The translations under genes and the position numbers were made by a program. Under the pieces are notes generated by a model. The model ran no database searches, was not told the DNA's origin, and saw nothing but the letters and a program-made list of their open reading frames with translations. 64,000 nt of DNA from Suillus spraguei (taxonomy: Eukaryota > Basidiomycota > Agaricomycetes > Boletales > Suillaceae): NCBI GenBank assembly GCA_016800925.1, contig JABCPU010000106.1, positions 62,001 through 126,000 on the forward strand. Reading direction: 5' to 3'. Of the stretch, positions 47,281 through 60,700 are shown piece after piece. How positions within the stretch are numbered: the stretch's first letter is position 1; each line of letters opens with the position of its first letter.

Positions 47281-50200
47281 ATGGTCACCCCAAGTGATAT
47301 CAATTACCCTCCCCTCAATGGATCTTTATCCTTCCCTCAATTGTTGGAATTCAATGCACAACATAACGCGGACGTTACTTTCTACGTCTACGACAAACCT
47401 GACAGCAATGAATTGGTGTCTATCTCACACTCAAACTTTTATCGAGCTTGTCATCGGGCCGCCCAGTTAATTGGGCCGACCCGTGCAGGCGCAGACAAAG
47501 AAGTGGTTGCCTTCATCAGCAACTCGGACACTCTTCTTCATCAGACAGTATTCATGGGCATAATCTTCGCTGGGCTAGTTGTGTGTACATAGACTTCCCA
47601 AATGATCTGCTTGCTGATCACTTCATTTCAAGCCATTCCCCATGTCCCCTCGTAATTCGGCGGCGGCAGTGACAAGCATGATGCAGAAAACAGGATGCCG
47701 TCGTCTAATCACAACTCAGCACTCCCTTTCTTCCCTACTTGACGGAGTCAAAGCAAGCTTTGTGTCCGGTGCCACTGAAACGAGCCAGCTGCAGGTCGAC
47801 GAGATTCCGGCGCTGAAAGACCTATACCCTGCGCTCGTTAGTGGTACTCCGAATGAGGCGATTGTACCGTACTCTTCCCTTGGTTCGCCGTCGTCTGAGA
47901 ACGATGTATTATTCTACCTGCACTCCTCTGGCAGTACTGGCTTTCCCAAACCCATTCCAATTAGTAATTTGACTGCGGCTCACTGGTGCATCACGCGTGA
48001 GTCAATAAAATTATCTGCATAACGAACAATGCTTATATGGAGCGACGCTAGCAACTATTTATGACCACATAAATATTCCCGCCTCTATCCGCGTCTGTGC
48101 TGCGTCCTTGCCATCATTCCATACCCTTGGTACATACTTTCAACTGTTCATCCCCATCACCACCCTGAGCAGTGTGTCTATTTACCCGCCTACATCCCTC
48201 CTCGATCCCTTGGCGACGCCTGTAATACCCAACTCGCAAAACATCTTGGACTCTGTATTGAACACGAAATCGAACGCTTTGATAGTCGTGCCTGCATTCG
48301 TAGAACAATGGGCATTGTCTCCAAGTGCTATAGATGTTCTGAAGACCCTCGAATACGTTGTAAGTTTGTTATGCTGTGATAAGGAATGACTCCTGTTGAC
48401 ATCAATGCAGGCCTATGGTGGCGGTCCTCTCGCGCCCAAGGTGGGAAATGCCCTGGTGAATGCGGGGGTCAAAGTTTCTTGCGGTTACGGCGCCACAGAA
48501 ATCAGCATCCTCACTCATTCATTGCGAGATTCGGTCGATCAAAAGTTTTGGGACTGGGTCCGATTTGGACCAAACTCAACGATCAGATGGGCCCCACAGG
48601 GCGATGATACATATGAATGTCAAGTCTTGGTGCGTCTCTGAGTTCGTCCTTAAACACCGTGTCAGCGCTGAACGCTTTCTCGCAGACAACCCCGACGCAT
48701 CAGGTGTCAGTAGAGAATATTCCGGACGTAAAGGGCTATGCTACTTCGGATGTATTCATCAAGCACCCGACGGTAGAGGGTCTGTGGAAGATGTACGATT
48801 AAAATTTGCGTCGTTGATATTATCTGACATGTTCCTTGCAGTGTAGGAAGGATCGATGATGTTTTGGTACTCTCGTCTGGGGAGAAGACAGTACCAGCTC
48901 CCATGGAAAGCACTATCTGCGCTAACCCCTATGTGAACGGCGCTGTCATGTTCGGCCGTGCACGCAATCAAGTTGGGATCCTCATAGAGCCAAGAGCGGG
49001 GTATGAAATTGATGTTGACGACGAAAAACAACTTGCTGAGTTTAGGAACCGAGTGTGGTAGGTTCCCTAAAATGTCCTGTGCTACTATTGAGTCTGAACA
49101 TGTTCTTAAAGGCCGGACATAGAGGAAGCGAATAACGGAGCTCCTGCCTTCAGCAGGATCTTCAAGGAGATGATTCTTGTGACACGCAGTGAGAAGCCCA
49201 TGCCTCGAGCTGCAAAAGGGACGGTCAACAAGAAAGCAACCCTCAAGCTGTATGAGGAGGCGATCAATGTCCTGTGAGTATAGCGCCCATTCGTCACTCT
49301 GTCAACTAGACTTCACGGATGGTAGATATGAAACGGTGGAGGGCAGTGCTAGAGCAGGTATTGATGTACCTTTGCCTGCAAGTTGGACTACGGAAGACGT
49401 CGAGGAATGGCTTAGGGTTCACGCAACTGCTGTGAATGCAGACAAGGCTGTGGATCCTGATGCAGACCTTTTTGCTCAGGGTTTCGACAGGTGTGTCGTA
49501 AACGGATGAAGGCTAGTGCTCTGCTTACTTTGTGCACCCAGTCTCTCTGCTACATTCCTCAAAAACCGCATTATCGGCTCTCTCAGCTCGTCATCAGATC
49601 ACGACCTTCAGGCGTCAGCATTGCGGATTGACCAGAACATCATATTTTCGAATCCTTCGATTCGCCTGCTCGCGAGAAGCGTCATTAATGCAGTATTGCA
49701 GCGGGATGGTGCGGGTACCGTCGACGCCAAGACTGATATCGAGAACATGATCGAGAAGTATTCAGTCGGTTTAGGGGACGTTGTCACAGAGGCCGGCACC
49801 ACTCTGATCGATGGGTGCAGCCAAAGCGATCATGTGGTCGCTCTGACTGGGTCTACGGGTGGTCTTGGCTCATACCTGCTTGCAGACCTACTCCAGCGCG
49901 AGTACGTGTCTGTGGTATATGCCATCAATCGCCCGTCAAAGGGTGCATCCATACAACAACGACAGGAAAATGCGTTCGAAGATCGCGGCTTAGATCTTGC
50001 GCTGCTTCAGTCACGTAAACTAGTTTATATAGAAACTGATACATCCGATGATCAACTAGGTCTGGATAACGAGTTGTATCAGAAGGTTGGTTTCATTTCG
50101 AATGCCATCGAATTAACTAATAAGGATGGCGTAGATCTGCATGTTTGTCACTGTCATTATTCACAATGCTTGGCGACTCGACTTCAACCTGGCGCTCTCG

Positions 50201-51213
50201 TCGTTCGACTCTTATGTACGGGGGATGCGGAATCTCATAGACTTGGCACTGTCTTCTCCGCGCCATCCAAAGCCGCGTTTCATGTTCGCATCTTCCATCT
50301 CGTCTGCTCAAAGCTGGGATAAAGCGAAGGGACCATTCCCGGAAGAAGTGGAATACGACCCAAAAGTTGCAGTAGGTCTTGGGTATGGCGCGAGTAAATA
50401 TGTTTCGGAAAGGGTAAGTCACAAACTACTTCGGAGGGTACGGATTATACCAATACTGCTCCAAACAAGGTTCTCGTCAACAGCAAGTTACCCGCATCCT
50501 CGTTCAGAATTGGGCAGATATCAGGAGGACCCCCGCGAGGAGCTTGGTCTACGACAAACTGGCTGCCGATCATCGTCGAATCAAGTGTAAGCCTGGGCGC
50601 GCTTCCAGAAGCCAAAGGAGTAAGTCTATAATTATCGAGGGTTTCTATTCATGACATCTGGGGTTTAGGTGGTATCTTGGATCCCTCCCCACGCTATATC
50701 AAATGCTATTCTTGATGTGGCTTTCGCGGAAGAAAAACCTCCTATTGTGATGAATTTGGTGCATCCGAGACCGGTCGTGTGGAGGGCGTTGATGGAGCCC
50801 ATTGCGGACGCCCTGGTTAAGCATAAAGCAACAAATCACGCGCTACCTCTTGTGCCATTCTCGGAGTGGCTTGAAAGGCTCGAATTGAGTGCCAAGGACT
50901 TCAACGAAGAGACGATGAAGCGCATCGTACGTATATCTCAATAACTGGCTGGAAGGGAGTCCCATCTGATTTTCAAATGCAGCCTGCCATCAAGCTTCTG
51001 GACTTCATGCGTGGGATGACTCAATCAGACCTCGCAATCAGAGCGTCTGGAGACATGACCTCCGAAGCGGGTGGCATGAATTTATTCGCAACGGCTGTAG
51101 CTCAGCGGGCTAGTCGGACGATGAGGGAGTTGAAGTCTTTGTCTTCGGAAGACGCGGCACTATGGGTGGATTATTGGGCGGAAATGGGAATGTTTCAAAG
51201 AACGTATGGGTAA
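47281..51213 (+). CDS. NRPS-like adenylate-forming reductase (A-T-R), copy 2, apparently intact
   Basis: Same architecture as copy 1 at an offset of about 6063 bp. The first exons are 47281-47580, 47633-47996, 48052-48359 and from 48411; all checked junctions are GT-AG and in phase. The N-terminus is four residues longer (MVTPSDINYPP against MVINYPP). The A domain has HSSGSTGFPKPIP and SCGYGATEIS, so the A5 core differs from copy 1 (ATEIS for TTEIG), as does the aromatic at AYGGGPLAPK (Ala for Phe). The carrier domain keeps GFDSLSATFL-type sequence with the Ser codon split at 49499/49542. The R domain keeps GSTGGLGSYLL, HNAWRLDFNLALSSFDSYVR and GLGYGASKYVSER with no frame break. No condensation or thioesterase domain is present. 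Product unknown; about 1000-1050 residues are expected. Confidence 0.88.
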
Positions 51214-53425
51214 AAACCAGTTATGCATTATCCCCTTGTATTTTACAACATAGACGACTGGAATTTTGGGGATTGTACTTGTAGTTAGTGCTTTTGATTT
51301 GTTTTTCAAGAAATGCAGTATCATAGGATGCACTTTTGAACTTCTCAATTGGTTTCGCTTGTTTACTCAGCCAACGGTTTGTATTGAACACTTGAACGAC
51401 TGACAAGACGAGAAGCAGGGGCAAATCATAGAGACACACAAGGAGATAAGATATATACAGGAGTGGCGGGACCCACCAAATTCCTTCAAAATAACAATGC
51501 AAGCATTCGTACGAAAGTGCTGTGTGGCACAACTAAAGACAGTCACCATCCCCTTTAGCATGGGATCAACGAGCCTTCAAGCAAAAGCATCACGCTACTT
51601 CACCTCCCCTGAAAATGGAGACGTCAGAAATCTCATTAGAGACAAATCAGCTAGGAGCACGAACTGCGATGACGCTGCTACCCAGACGCTTAATTATGGC
51701 ACTGGAAACAGCTTTGTCCGAAGAACAGCAGCCCTGACTGGCGGTGCTCGTAAAGCTTGAAGGAATGGGGGTACGTCGCGAGCGGTGTGAGGAAGAATTT
51801 AAAGAGTTTCAATAGAGGATTGTGTCGACTGACAAAATTTAGGGCGGGCTGTTAATTTGGCGCGGCTTTATCGGTGGGGAGGTAGAGCCTGAAAAAAGTC
51901 AAGAAAATGCTTCCATAGATTCTGTTTGGATGATATATTCACTTACAATATCTACGGCAGGGTTAACGGGAGATCGAGGTTGCAGCTGAGAAGAAAAAAT
52001 AAATACTCTTCGGCCTTGGCATAATCGTTGAGCTTGGAAACGTAGAATTCACTGGCAAGAGCATGTTCGTGCCTTCCCACGGGTCAGCGACACCAAGTGT
52101 TAATCTGTAACTGACTCTCCAATAATAAACCGTACAGTTATCGGGGCGGTAGTGATCAGTGGAGTCAATGAAACGAAGAGCTTAGAGTAAATCTCCACTG
52201 CTCTTTGGCTAGCGGAAGTTGGTCAAGAAAGTTATCGGCCGGCAAAAAAGAACGACTAACCATCCTCTCCACATTTTCATTTTCGAACATGTCATAAAGA
52301 CATGTTCAGATCAAGCTGTGCTAGCCGATCATGAATGCAAGACTCCCTTCACCTTTCTCATCGATGTAACGAGTAGATTTGATAGGGTGAGGTAATTCAT
52401 TACTTAAGTTGGAGAGAGTTTAACGTTGTGAAATAGAATTATATTTGGATAAGATAGATAACTGTCAGCAACGAACAAATATACATATGTACAAGGATAA
52501 ACTCACATATGTTAGTCCTCTTCGAAGTTCCAGCGAGAGGACTCAACACTTGATTGATATACTAAGGATCAGGTTTTCGCAGGTAGTATATGTATGGATC
52601 AAGCTTGTCTCTCATGTCTGTTTCCATCTCATTTAACCTGGGCAAGGACGTTAGTTCGCAAGTGCAATCAAGTAAAAGACACGGATACTCACTATTGGAA
52701 GGGACTGAGACACGTATCTTCTTTCCATTGCAGAGATATATAAGCTCTACAGATTTCTGGTGACGTTAGCAAATGCTATGTTCGAGTACCTCGTGCTCAG
52801 AGCTCCTCCTTGACCTCCAATACTTAACACCAATTAGTCGATTGACAAAGTGCATTGGGGAAGGCCCGCTGAGTCACGAGAGAAAACTTAAGAGTTTGTG
52901 TCCACAACCTGCACAAACCGCACAAGCTGCTCTGGAGTTAACAGAAGTAAAAGGATGTCCGGCAGTGTGAAGAGTTCCTCGGTCGATGTCTCGCAGAGGA
53001 AAGGCCACTGGTGCAATGTGTACCAATTTGTTCACACCACCGTCGTATCACTTGATACCATACCTTCCTTTTGGGGCTTTCACCGCAGCAGTACCTACTG
53101 TAATGATCGCGATTGCTTCAAGGTGAATAGATATTGAGGTAATCCTTGGATGGATAACAGTATTCGAACGGAATATCCAAAGCGACTACACCGCACGCCG
53201 TCCGCCAGAAACAAGAACGTTGTGGTTGTGGTAGGTCAAGACAAAGACGCAAAGGTAAACAAGGCGTGTGTTAATATTTACGTCTGTTGATTCCACTCCA
53301 CATACATTTCAACTCCTCCTGGTCAATATCAACAAACCCTTCCATCCGTTCTAATCAAATTTCACGCGCCATAATCCTGTTATCGCCAACTGTTAAACAC
53401 AAGTCATACAAACAAGACGCATGCA
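51214..53425. other. Intergenic, possible small exons
   Basis: The first 170 bp is the reductase 3' flank shared with copy 1. A plus-strand frame at 51497-51760 (87 codons, MQAFVRKCCVAQLKTVTIPF) and a minus-strand frame ending near 52902 (HQWPFLCETSTEELFTLPDI, then LTPEQLVRFVQVVD) look mildly coding but match no family known to me. Nothing else recognised. Confidence 0.25.
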
Positions 53426-56400
53426 ATGGGCCATTCCAACCGCCACGATCCAGAACCAAAACACGGCGAACCAGGCATCCTTTCGAATGTCTTCAGTTTT
53501 GTCTCGCGAGAGATTGGCGAGTTCATGATAAATGCTACCGGTAACACTGAGGTACGTTCTATCTTATCGGATTCTAAACTGATTGAACCGGAAATTGTTC
53601 AGTCTGGTCCATCGAAACGGAAGCAGGGACGCGATTTAGGGAAGATGAACGATCGGAGGATATCGAGTGCAGACGGGCGCGGCCGTACCAGGAGGAGGAG
53701 AGAGAGGAAGGATGGAAAAAGACGCGCTTCCTCGGGCTCTCGTTCTCGCTCACAGTCTATTGAATGCTCGCATTCCCAATCTCAGAGTGAGGCCCGTGAA
53801 CCTTCACAATCACACACGAGAAAAACGAAAGCGAGGACAAGTTCAGAGGGAAAGCAAGCAAAGTCGAGGGCAAAGTCAGCGGATGACCATGGGCGGAAGA
53901 AATACCGGAATCAAGTCTACACCGGTCGGCCTGAAGACGCAGACGGTGGTGAGTCTTTTATTTCTGACGTCTCACCTGGATATATTATAATATCACCTTC
54001 GACACGATACTGATTTGATTATATATAGAACTTACGCCTAGCATGACCTCCCGCTCTCCATCTCCACGTCGTACAAGTCATTCAAGAGGCGCAAAAATTC
54101 GTCCTCGTCCAAAAGATCCATCTTCATCCCAAACAAACATTCTCCCTTCCTCACAATCAGAAGTAACATACCCCCAGCTGCGCAGAAAACCCTCCATAAC
54201 AATGCCTGGCTCACTTTTTCCCCGATCAGATTCGCCCCAAACCGACTTCCACGATGAAGAGATGGAGACTATGAAAGTACGATTCTTGTCTGCCTCCGAG
54301 GATACCCATACTCACGAACGAAACCCCAATCCTGTACCTCGTACTCCTCAATCAACTTTCGACGTCGACGTACAGGATTCGGAACCCAACCCTTCCAATT
54401 CTCCACATAAAACCCCCGCAGACCAAATCGGCCCTTCCCCCTGGCGCACCCGTCCAATTGCCTCCGTCCACGACGCAGTTCAACGGTTCACCGCGAGTGG
54501 AGGAGAAGAGAGAGATTTTTCCTTGTTGGTTATCGCTAGTCCTACGGGTCCTATAGATCCGGAGAGCCCACTCGAAACGGCGCTTCTGCCATTGGGTAGT
54601 ACTTCCCAGAAAGGGAAAGAGCGCGCTGTCGATGACGAAGAGGATCTGGCATTCATACTTGATCGCCACCGTGTACAGGATAAAGAAAAGCAGCTTGATA
54701 CTGTACGAAGGGAGACAAGAGCGAAGGGTAACACTACGGGTGATGGAGAGCGGGATAAGGACAAGGAGCGCATCAGAATGTTGGAAGAAGAAGTAAGAAT
54801 GTTGAAGGAAGAGGTGTGTTGTATTGCACCATTTTTCTTTTCTTTTGGTTTTTGGTATTATGCTGACACGTTGAATCACAGCTCTCCCGTCGCCAATATT
54901 CACCGCCTCCACAAACCCAAGTTTCGATACCACCCCCGCCCCCGCCCCTCCCACCTCCTCCTGGCGTCCGCATCCCCCTCCCTCTTCATCTAGGTGAAAG
55001 CAGTGCCCTTTTCGCAAGTGCGCGTGCTGCCTTACGCCCAACGGAGGCCAGTACGACCGGGAGCACAAATGATCTGGCAAGGTCTGCAAGCGGTAAGGTG
55101 AGACAACCAACCGTCAATGTTCCCAGCGATAAAATGGCTGCATTCCTGAACGAGATGAGGACGGTGCGGTTGAGGAAAGTGGGACCTGTACCTGGATCTG
55201 GACCTGAGGGACTAAGTAGGAGTGTCAGTGATCAACTTGTGATTAACCGACCTGAGCCGAGTGGATTAAGCCGCAGTATGAGTTCGAGTGCTGCTGGAGT
55301 GAATGGGCGGAGAGAGGATATGGCCAGGCGTAAGTCGACAGGGGTGAAAGCGCCTGTTGGCTCAACTGCTTCAGGTCTTACTTCTATATCAACCAGTTCC
55401 TCAAAGCCAGCTTCTTTTAGCGGGAGTAAAGCAGCGTCGACCTCAAAATTACCTCCCACCTCTAACATTCCCAAACCAAGATCTGCTTCGACCGCGTCGA
55501 AACCATCATCCTTGTCCACTTACCCAACCTCCTCGTTTAACGTGACCCGGCCAGCCACGAATAACAAGCGCAAAGCAGACGTCTTAGGCGACTCGGAAGG
55601 AGGATCTTCCAAACGACGTTCAGGCACCTGTGCTGAAGCCCGATCAGACACGAGCTCTTCATCGTCATCGTCCAAAACACACGAGTTCTCTTCCGCTTCC
55701 ACATATTCAAATCTCTCACTCGCAGGTCCGTCGCATGCGAACCACTCCTCAGCATCGAACGAGACAGACATCACCACACCCTCGTTATGCTCTGACAACG
55801 AGCTAGGAGGGGACGTGGATGGTAGGACGCCGTCGACGCCGCCTGGACCAAAGTCTGCTGTAGCCGCGGTTCAAAATCCGCACGGGGACGTCATAGAGAT
55901 CATTGATGTGGATATGGAAGATCATGATAATAATAACAAGCCTACACACAAACCTATCACACCCTCCCGTCCACCAGGCGATATGTTCAGGAAACGCCCG
56001 CCGATGTCACCGTTGCCCGTACCGACGCCAACGAGGGTGCGAGCACCTGCGCGTGGCAAGGGGAGAAAATCCATGCCGACACCTGAGAGGACGAAAAGGG
56101 GTGCGACGCCGAAGCCGAAGAGTATTATGTTACTCGATGAAGATGATGACGATGACGAAGATGAGGAGCCGGATGAGCTGGCGTTACCTCCGAAGTTGAA
56201 ATGGCGGCGCGAGGCTCAGCCAAAAGTCGCGGAGAAATCAACTGCAGCGAATAGCAAGGGCAAACGGCGACTGACGTTGGATGAAGAGCTTGCGCGGGCC
56301 CGGTCGTCTGATCGGCTGGCAGAACTTGGATTAGAGAATGGGGAATTTTTTGGAGCAGGTACTGGGAGTAAACGACGGGGATTTTTGGCTGGGGGCGGTG

Positions 56401-56501
56401 CGGGTGGCGCGCCTGTGTTTATGGGTGCAGGGTATGTTCGGGATGTAGAGGGGGATGGACTGAGGCTGCCAACGTCGAGGATACCGCGGCGGAGAGGTTA
56501 G
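53426..56501 (+). CDS. Low-complexity Ser/Arg- and Pro-rich protein with WH2-like motif
   Basis: Exons 53426-53551, 53603-53948, 54029-54813 and 54882-56501 give 958 residues with all junctions in phase. The first intron is 51 nt without an in-frame stop, so retention would add 17 residues. In order: a short N-terminus, an Arg/Ser/Lys-rich region (RSRSQSIECSHSQSQSEA), a Ser/Pro-rich region, a coiled coil (RIRMLEEEVRMLKEE) ending at an intron, a polyproline run (PPPPPPLPPPPG), then FASARAALRP and KMAAFLNEMRTVRLRKVG. The last fits the WH2 actin-binding pattern of a helix followed by LRKV. A long Ser/Thr-rich tail with an acidic run (DEDDDDDEDEEPDE) and basic patches follows. Polyproline plus WH2 suggests an actin regulator of verprolin type; this is inference and no globular domain is seen. 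Confidence 0.7.
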
Positions 56502-57757
56502 CACGATTTATAATATTTATTGTTATCTTTATCACATTCCCCTCAGCTTTACTTTTCTGTCATTCTTTGTATAGCCAAATAGCTGTGATATCTATTCTTA
56601 GGGAACGTCAAAACTATTTTTGTCTCTTTCCGGAGTCCGCAATTGTTCAAACGTTCACGGTTCACGCTGTTACATCTTGCGATTCTCTGATTAGTAATGA
56701 AAATATGACTATACAGTATGGAGCTGGGCCAGACTCTGCTTCCGCTGAGACTTGTGTAAAGTTTCATCCTGATCAAGCATTCACTGGGTATCTTGGACCC
56801 TTGGTGCTTGATCGTGACGGCTGGCGCAGAAAGTGCGACATTGCGAGGGGTTGACCGTTTTTACAGGCTTGTGAGGTAGAACATTTAGGACCATAGGATG
56901 AGTTTTTGATTTGAATGATTGGTATCGAAACAATACTTGGATTCGACATTTGTATTCACCAAAGAATCATATTGTTTCAGGACAAAATTTAAAGTATCCC
57001 GAGGAGCAAGGAAGAATACTAGAGCAGTAAGCATCTCTCCTCACTGCGCCGTCATTACTCTACGGCAGCGGGAGTAAGCTCAACTGGGGCGCACACTGGA
57101 TTTTTGTAACCTTCAAGTTGTGCCATGCTCTGCAGAAGCATTCACTCCGCAACTGCAATCACGATAAGAGCAAGGATGGTCATGGACTCGGGGTGACGTT
57201 CTATGCTTCAACTATGGCGAAGACTTACTAGCAACTCGAGGACGACGCCGTCCGATCACACTGTGCAGCACCGAGTTCCTACCTAGCTAGTCGGGTTCTA
57301 GTTGCACCGTGAAGTTCATGACCCGCCGTTGTCTTAGTCAGACTCCAGTGAGAGGTGAGTAAGACTCAATCAATACCCGTATGTGCGATACTGAATCACT
57401 GGGAGTCATTGCAGGACGATGCTTCACATGAAAGAAGACTAGGGCTATCACAATATGGTCATCCAATGGTCACTCGGGCTCAAGGGACTTTAATCGTCGT
57501 TGACTGGCACGACAGGTGCGTAAGGGCACAACACGCATCTTCTGCGGGTCACAAGTTAACTCGAATGACTTCAAATTTGGAGTTTTTGCTAGGTGTAGAA
57601 TCAACATAAAACCAAACTGTACACTCAGTATTGCTACAATTGGATCATCGGCAAGCAGAGCTGGAAGTATTGATTGAGCAACTACCAGGGATGGTCTTTT
57701 TTTTCTTCTAAGAACTCACACATCGACCAGTGTTCTTGATGAGCCATGCGACTCAAA
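56502..57757. other. Intergenic, nothing recognised
   Basis: Short unrelated frames only. No repeat family of the window is present here. Confidence 0.4.
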
Positions 57758-60700
57758 TCAATCTGTTGCGCACTGGGTATCGCAAATACAGTCCCAGGAG
57801 AGTGAAATGATTGTTCTCGGGAAGCAGGTGGTACCTACCCAGCAAAGCAGCCAACCATCGGCTCCCACCATCCATCCATCATTCCCCGAGACAGGGGTTG
57901 AGTTGAGAGAGCTCAGCAGAGTTGGGGAGGGCATACTCCAAGCCTGATGCAAAGCAAATGTCACGATTGTTCCAAGTGTTGGTTGGTATGGAAGTCTCCT
58001 GTTTACAAGCCGTGGGGTGAAGTGTATCAAAAGAGGATGCAAAGGACGGGACGAGATCTCTGAGTGCTCCTGGAATTGCTGCCCCATCGCTACATCCCAC
58101 ACATGGACAGTGGAATCACAAGAACCAGACACGAGGCAAGTGCCGTTGGGGGAGAACGAGGCTGACCAAACCAAAGAAGTGTGCCCTCAGAAGAGCTCAC
58201 CCAATGGCAGTCCCGTCGCTGCATCCCACACCGAACAGTGGAATCTGAAGAACCAGACACAATGCGAGTGCCATCGGGGGAGAACGAGACTGAGTTGACC
58301 GAATAAGTGTGCCCTCGGAAGAACTCACCCAATGGCAGCCCCGTCGCTGCATCCCACAGCCGAACAGTGGAATCTGAAGAACCAGACACGATGCGAGTGC
58401 CATCGAGTGACAGCGAGACTGACGAAACCGGAGAGGTGTGGCCACTGATCACGGTCTAAATAGCCGGCCAGTTCACAAGACGTCCATCTATCACACGAAG
58501 GGTGTTCGGAAACTTTCCAGTAAACCTTGTACCTATCGTGGACTTCATGGGCGAAAACGGCATGCGGCGTGCTGTGCAAAATCATTCCCACTACAGAGTT
58601 GGACGAATCTCTGCACATCCATTGCAGTGGACAAGAGATTTTCGTAGCCTAATTGACCCTGTGTTCACGTGTAAGCACTTCGCCTGACACCACCAGGTGA
58701 CTCTGTTCTCACCTTCAGCCACTTGGAAATGAGTGGAAGCACGGCGACTGCGCTGCTGAGTGCATTGAGGAGACCGAGTGCTTCAATCCAGAAAAGTAGC
58801 CGCTCGTTGTCGAACAGGGATCCTATCTCCTTTGCGAAGTTTGTTGCTCGGACATGGGTAGCCCAAAATCTACAGGAGTAGAACAGATGTGGGGAAATGG
58901 ATTTTGCGATTCGATCCGGCAGCCCAGCGTCTTTGCTATTGGGGAGGTATGAAGGCTTTAAATCACACATATTGAAACGAAGGTCGTGTTCCATCACTCC
59001 AAGTGACCCAAAAGCAAGATCTCGTTGCGAGTTCGACGTCTGCACGAAAAAATCTCCGCTGAATGATTTGTCTGTCAAGAATTTGCGGAAGGATGTGTGA
59101 AGGGGTCGGATGGGGCTGGATGAGTTGGTGGTACCGCTTAGCAGCGATCCCATATATTTTACCACGACTTCCACTTTATAATGCTCCTTATGGTCCGGAA
59201 AATGGCTCTGCATGGCATTCAGGGCATCTAAAGGGAGGGGTTCGACTGCGCAAAGTATTTGTCCCATCACAGAATGAAACTTCGCTAGCGCTCGCTCATA
59301 CTCCGGTTTTGTGTATCTGTCCTTCTCCATGTGTTCTCCTAAAATGAGCTTGTATATGTCGTACAACAGGGTTTTCCGTTCTGCATGATCGTGGGACACG
59401 ACAGCATTGAAGCGATCAATGAGGTATGAGCCAAGAGGGGTTTCTTGAATATATTTGCATGCAAGACGCGCCCACTCGAATAGTCCACCAGCTTTGTCGG
59501 CGAGGTCTCCAAATTCTTTGTCTCCAAGATCAGGCACCTTTTTCAGCTCGTGAGACACAACAGCTCCCTTCGAGACTGCTTCTGGAATGTCGTCCATGGA
59601 TAACCGTACAATATGCTGAGCACCGTGAAATGAAATGTATCATCTATATCACGAAGTGGGCGAGAGGTGACGATAATCCGAAAGTTGGATGGGAGTTCAG
59701 TGACTTGAGGAAGACCTTCGCCCTCTAGTGTACCTGGAAGTATGCGGAGAAGGTCACGCCGCGTCTCGACTCAGCCGCTCTCGTCTAATGCTTCAATAAT
59801 GATTAAGACAGGCCCCACACTCGACCCAGATAACTTCTTTAGCGGTTACATAAATAACTTGCGCCATTGCTGGATGATATCTGTCGTGTTCTTGAGCGTA
59901 TTGTCATTTTTGACTGCATTCGCCAATGTTCGTCTGATCTCCGGATTACGGTCAGCGAGGTCACGAGCGATGGTGGAGAACACTTTTTAATGGCACTTGT
60001 CGCTTTTAATAAGGTCCCGGTTAAAGCAGAAACACGAACCAAGCCCTTCTAAGTCGTTTGAACCAATTGGCGATTGTGTGAGCGATGGCTGATTTGCCCT
60101 TGCCTGCAGGGCCAGATAACCACAGTACACACTGAGCAGTATCTCTGCTGTCGTTGATCCATTCAGTGATCTGAGAGAGAATGTCCGTACGCGTCCCAAG
60201 TAGGCATTGCTTCGTGGTATCTCGTCCCGCGCCCGCTGCGTAAGACATACCGCTCAGATCCAGTTTGTCACCCAGTTCATCGCCTGGAGTGGTATAAGTA
60301 AATGAAAGGTCAGAACGTCCAAATCCTTGCTTGTGCACCGGACGAGATCGGCTATGTCCCGAATGGCTTGGTCCCGAAATTGTTGCACAAGCTCATCCAA
60401 AACCTTATTGTACCTTGTAATCAGATCATCCCGTCTCCGAAACAGCATTTCCCCCCAGTCCCTTCCCTGTGATAACGGTATAAGATTCACAATACATGGA
60501 GTGCGATAGCTCGATCACTTACAAAAGCCCTTCTCCGAGTAGTCCCCGATGAAACGCGCGCACCCTAGAGTCTGCTGGGCAATCCGTCCAGCGATACTGC
60601 GCTTGGATGAAATCTGGCCAAGTGTGTCGTCTTGTGACATGAAGTGGTAGACTTGCTTTAATTTCTCAAGAGATTGTACAGATTTGTCGCGTTCTGTTTG

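Noticed and set aside
54352..55110. 252-codon minus-strand frame
   Set aside because: Antisense of the plus-strand polyproline gene, whose exons and in-phase introns are better supported.
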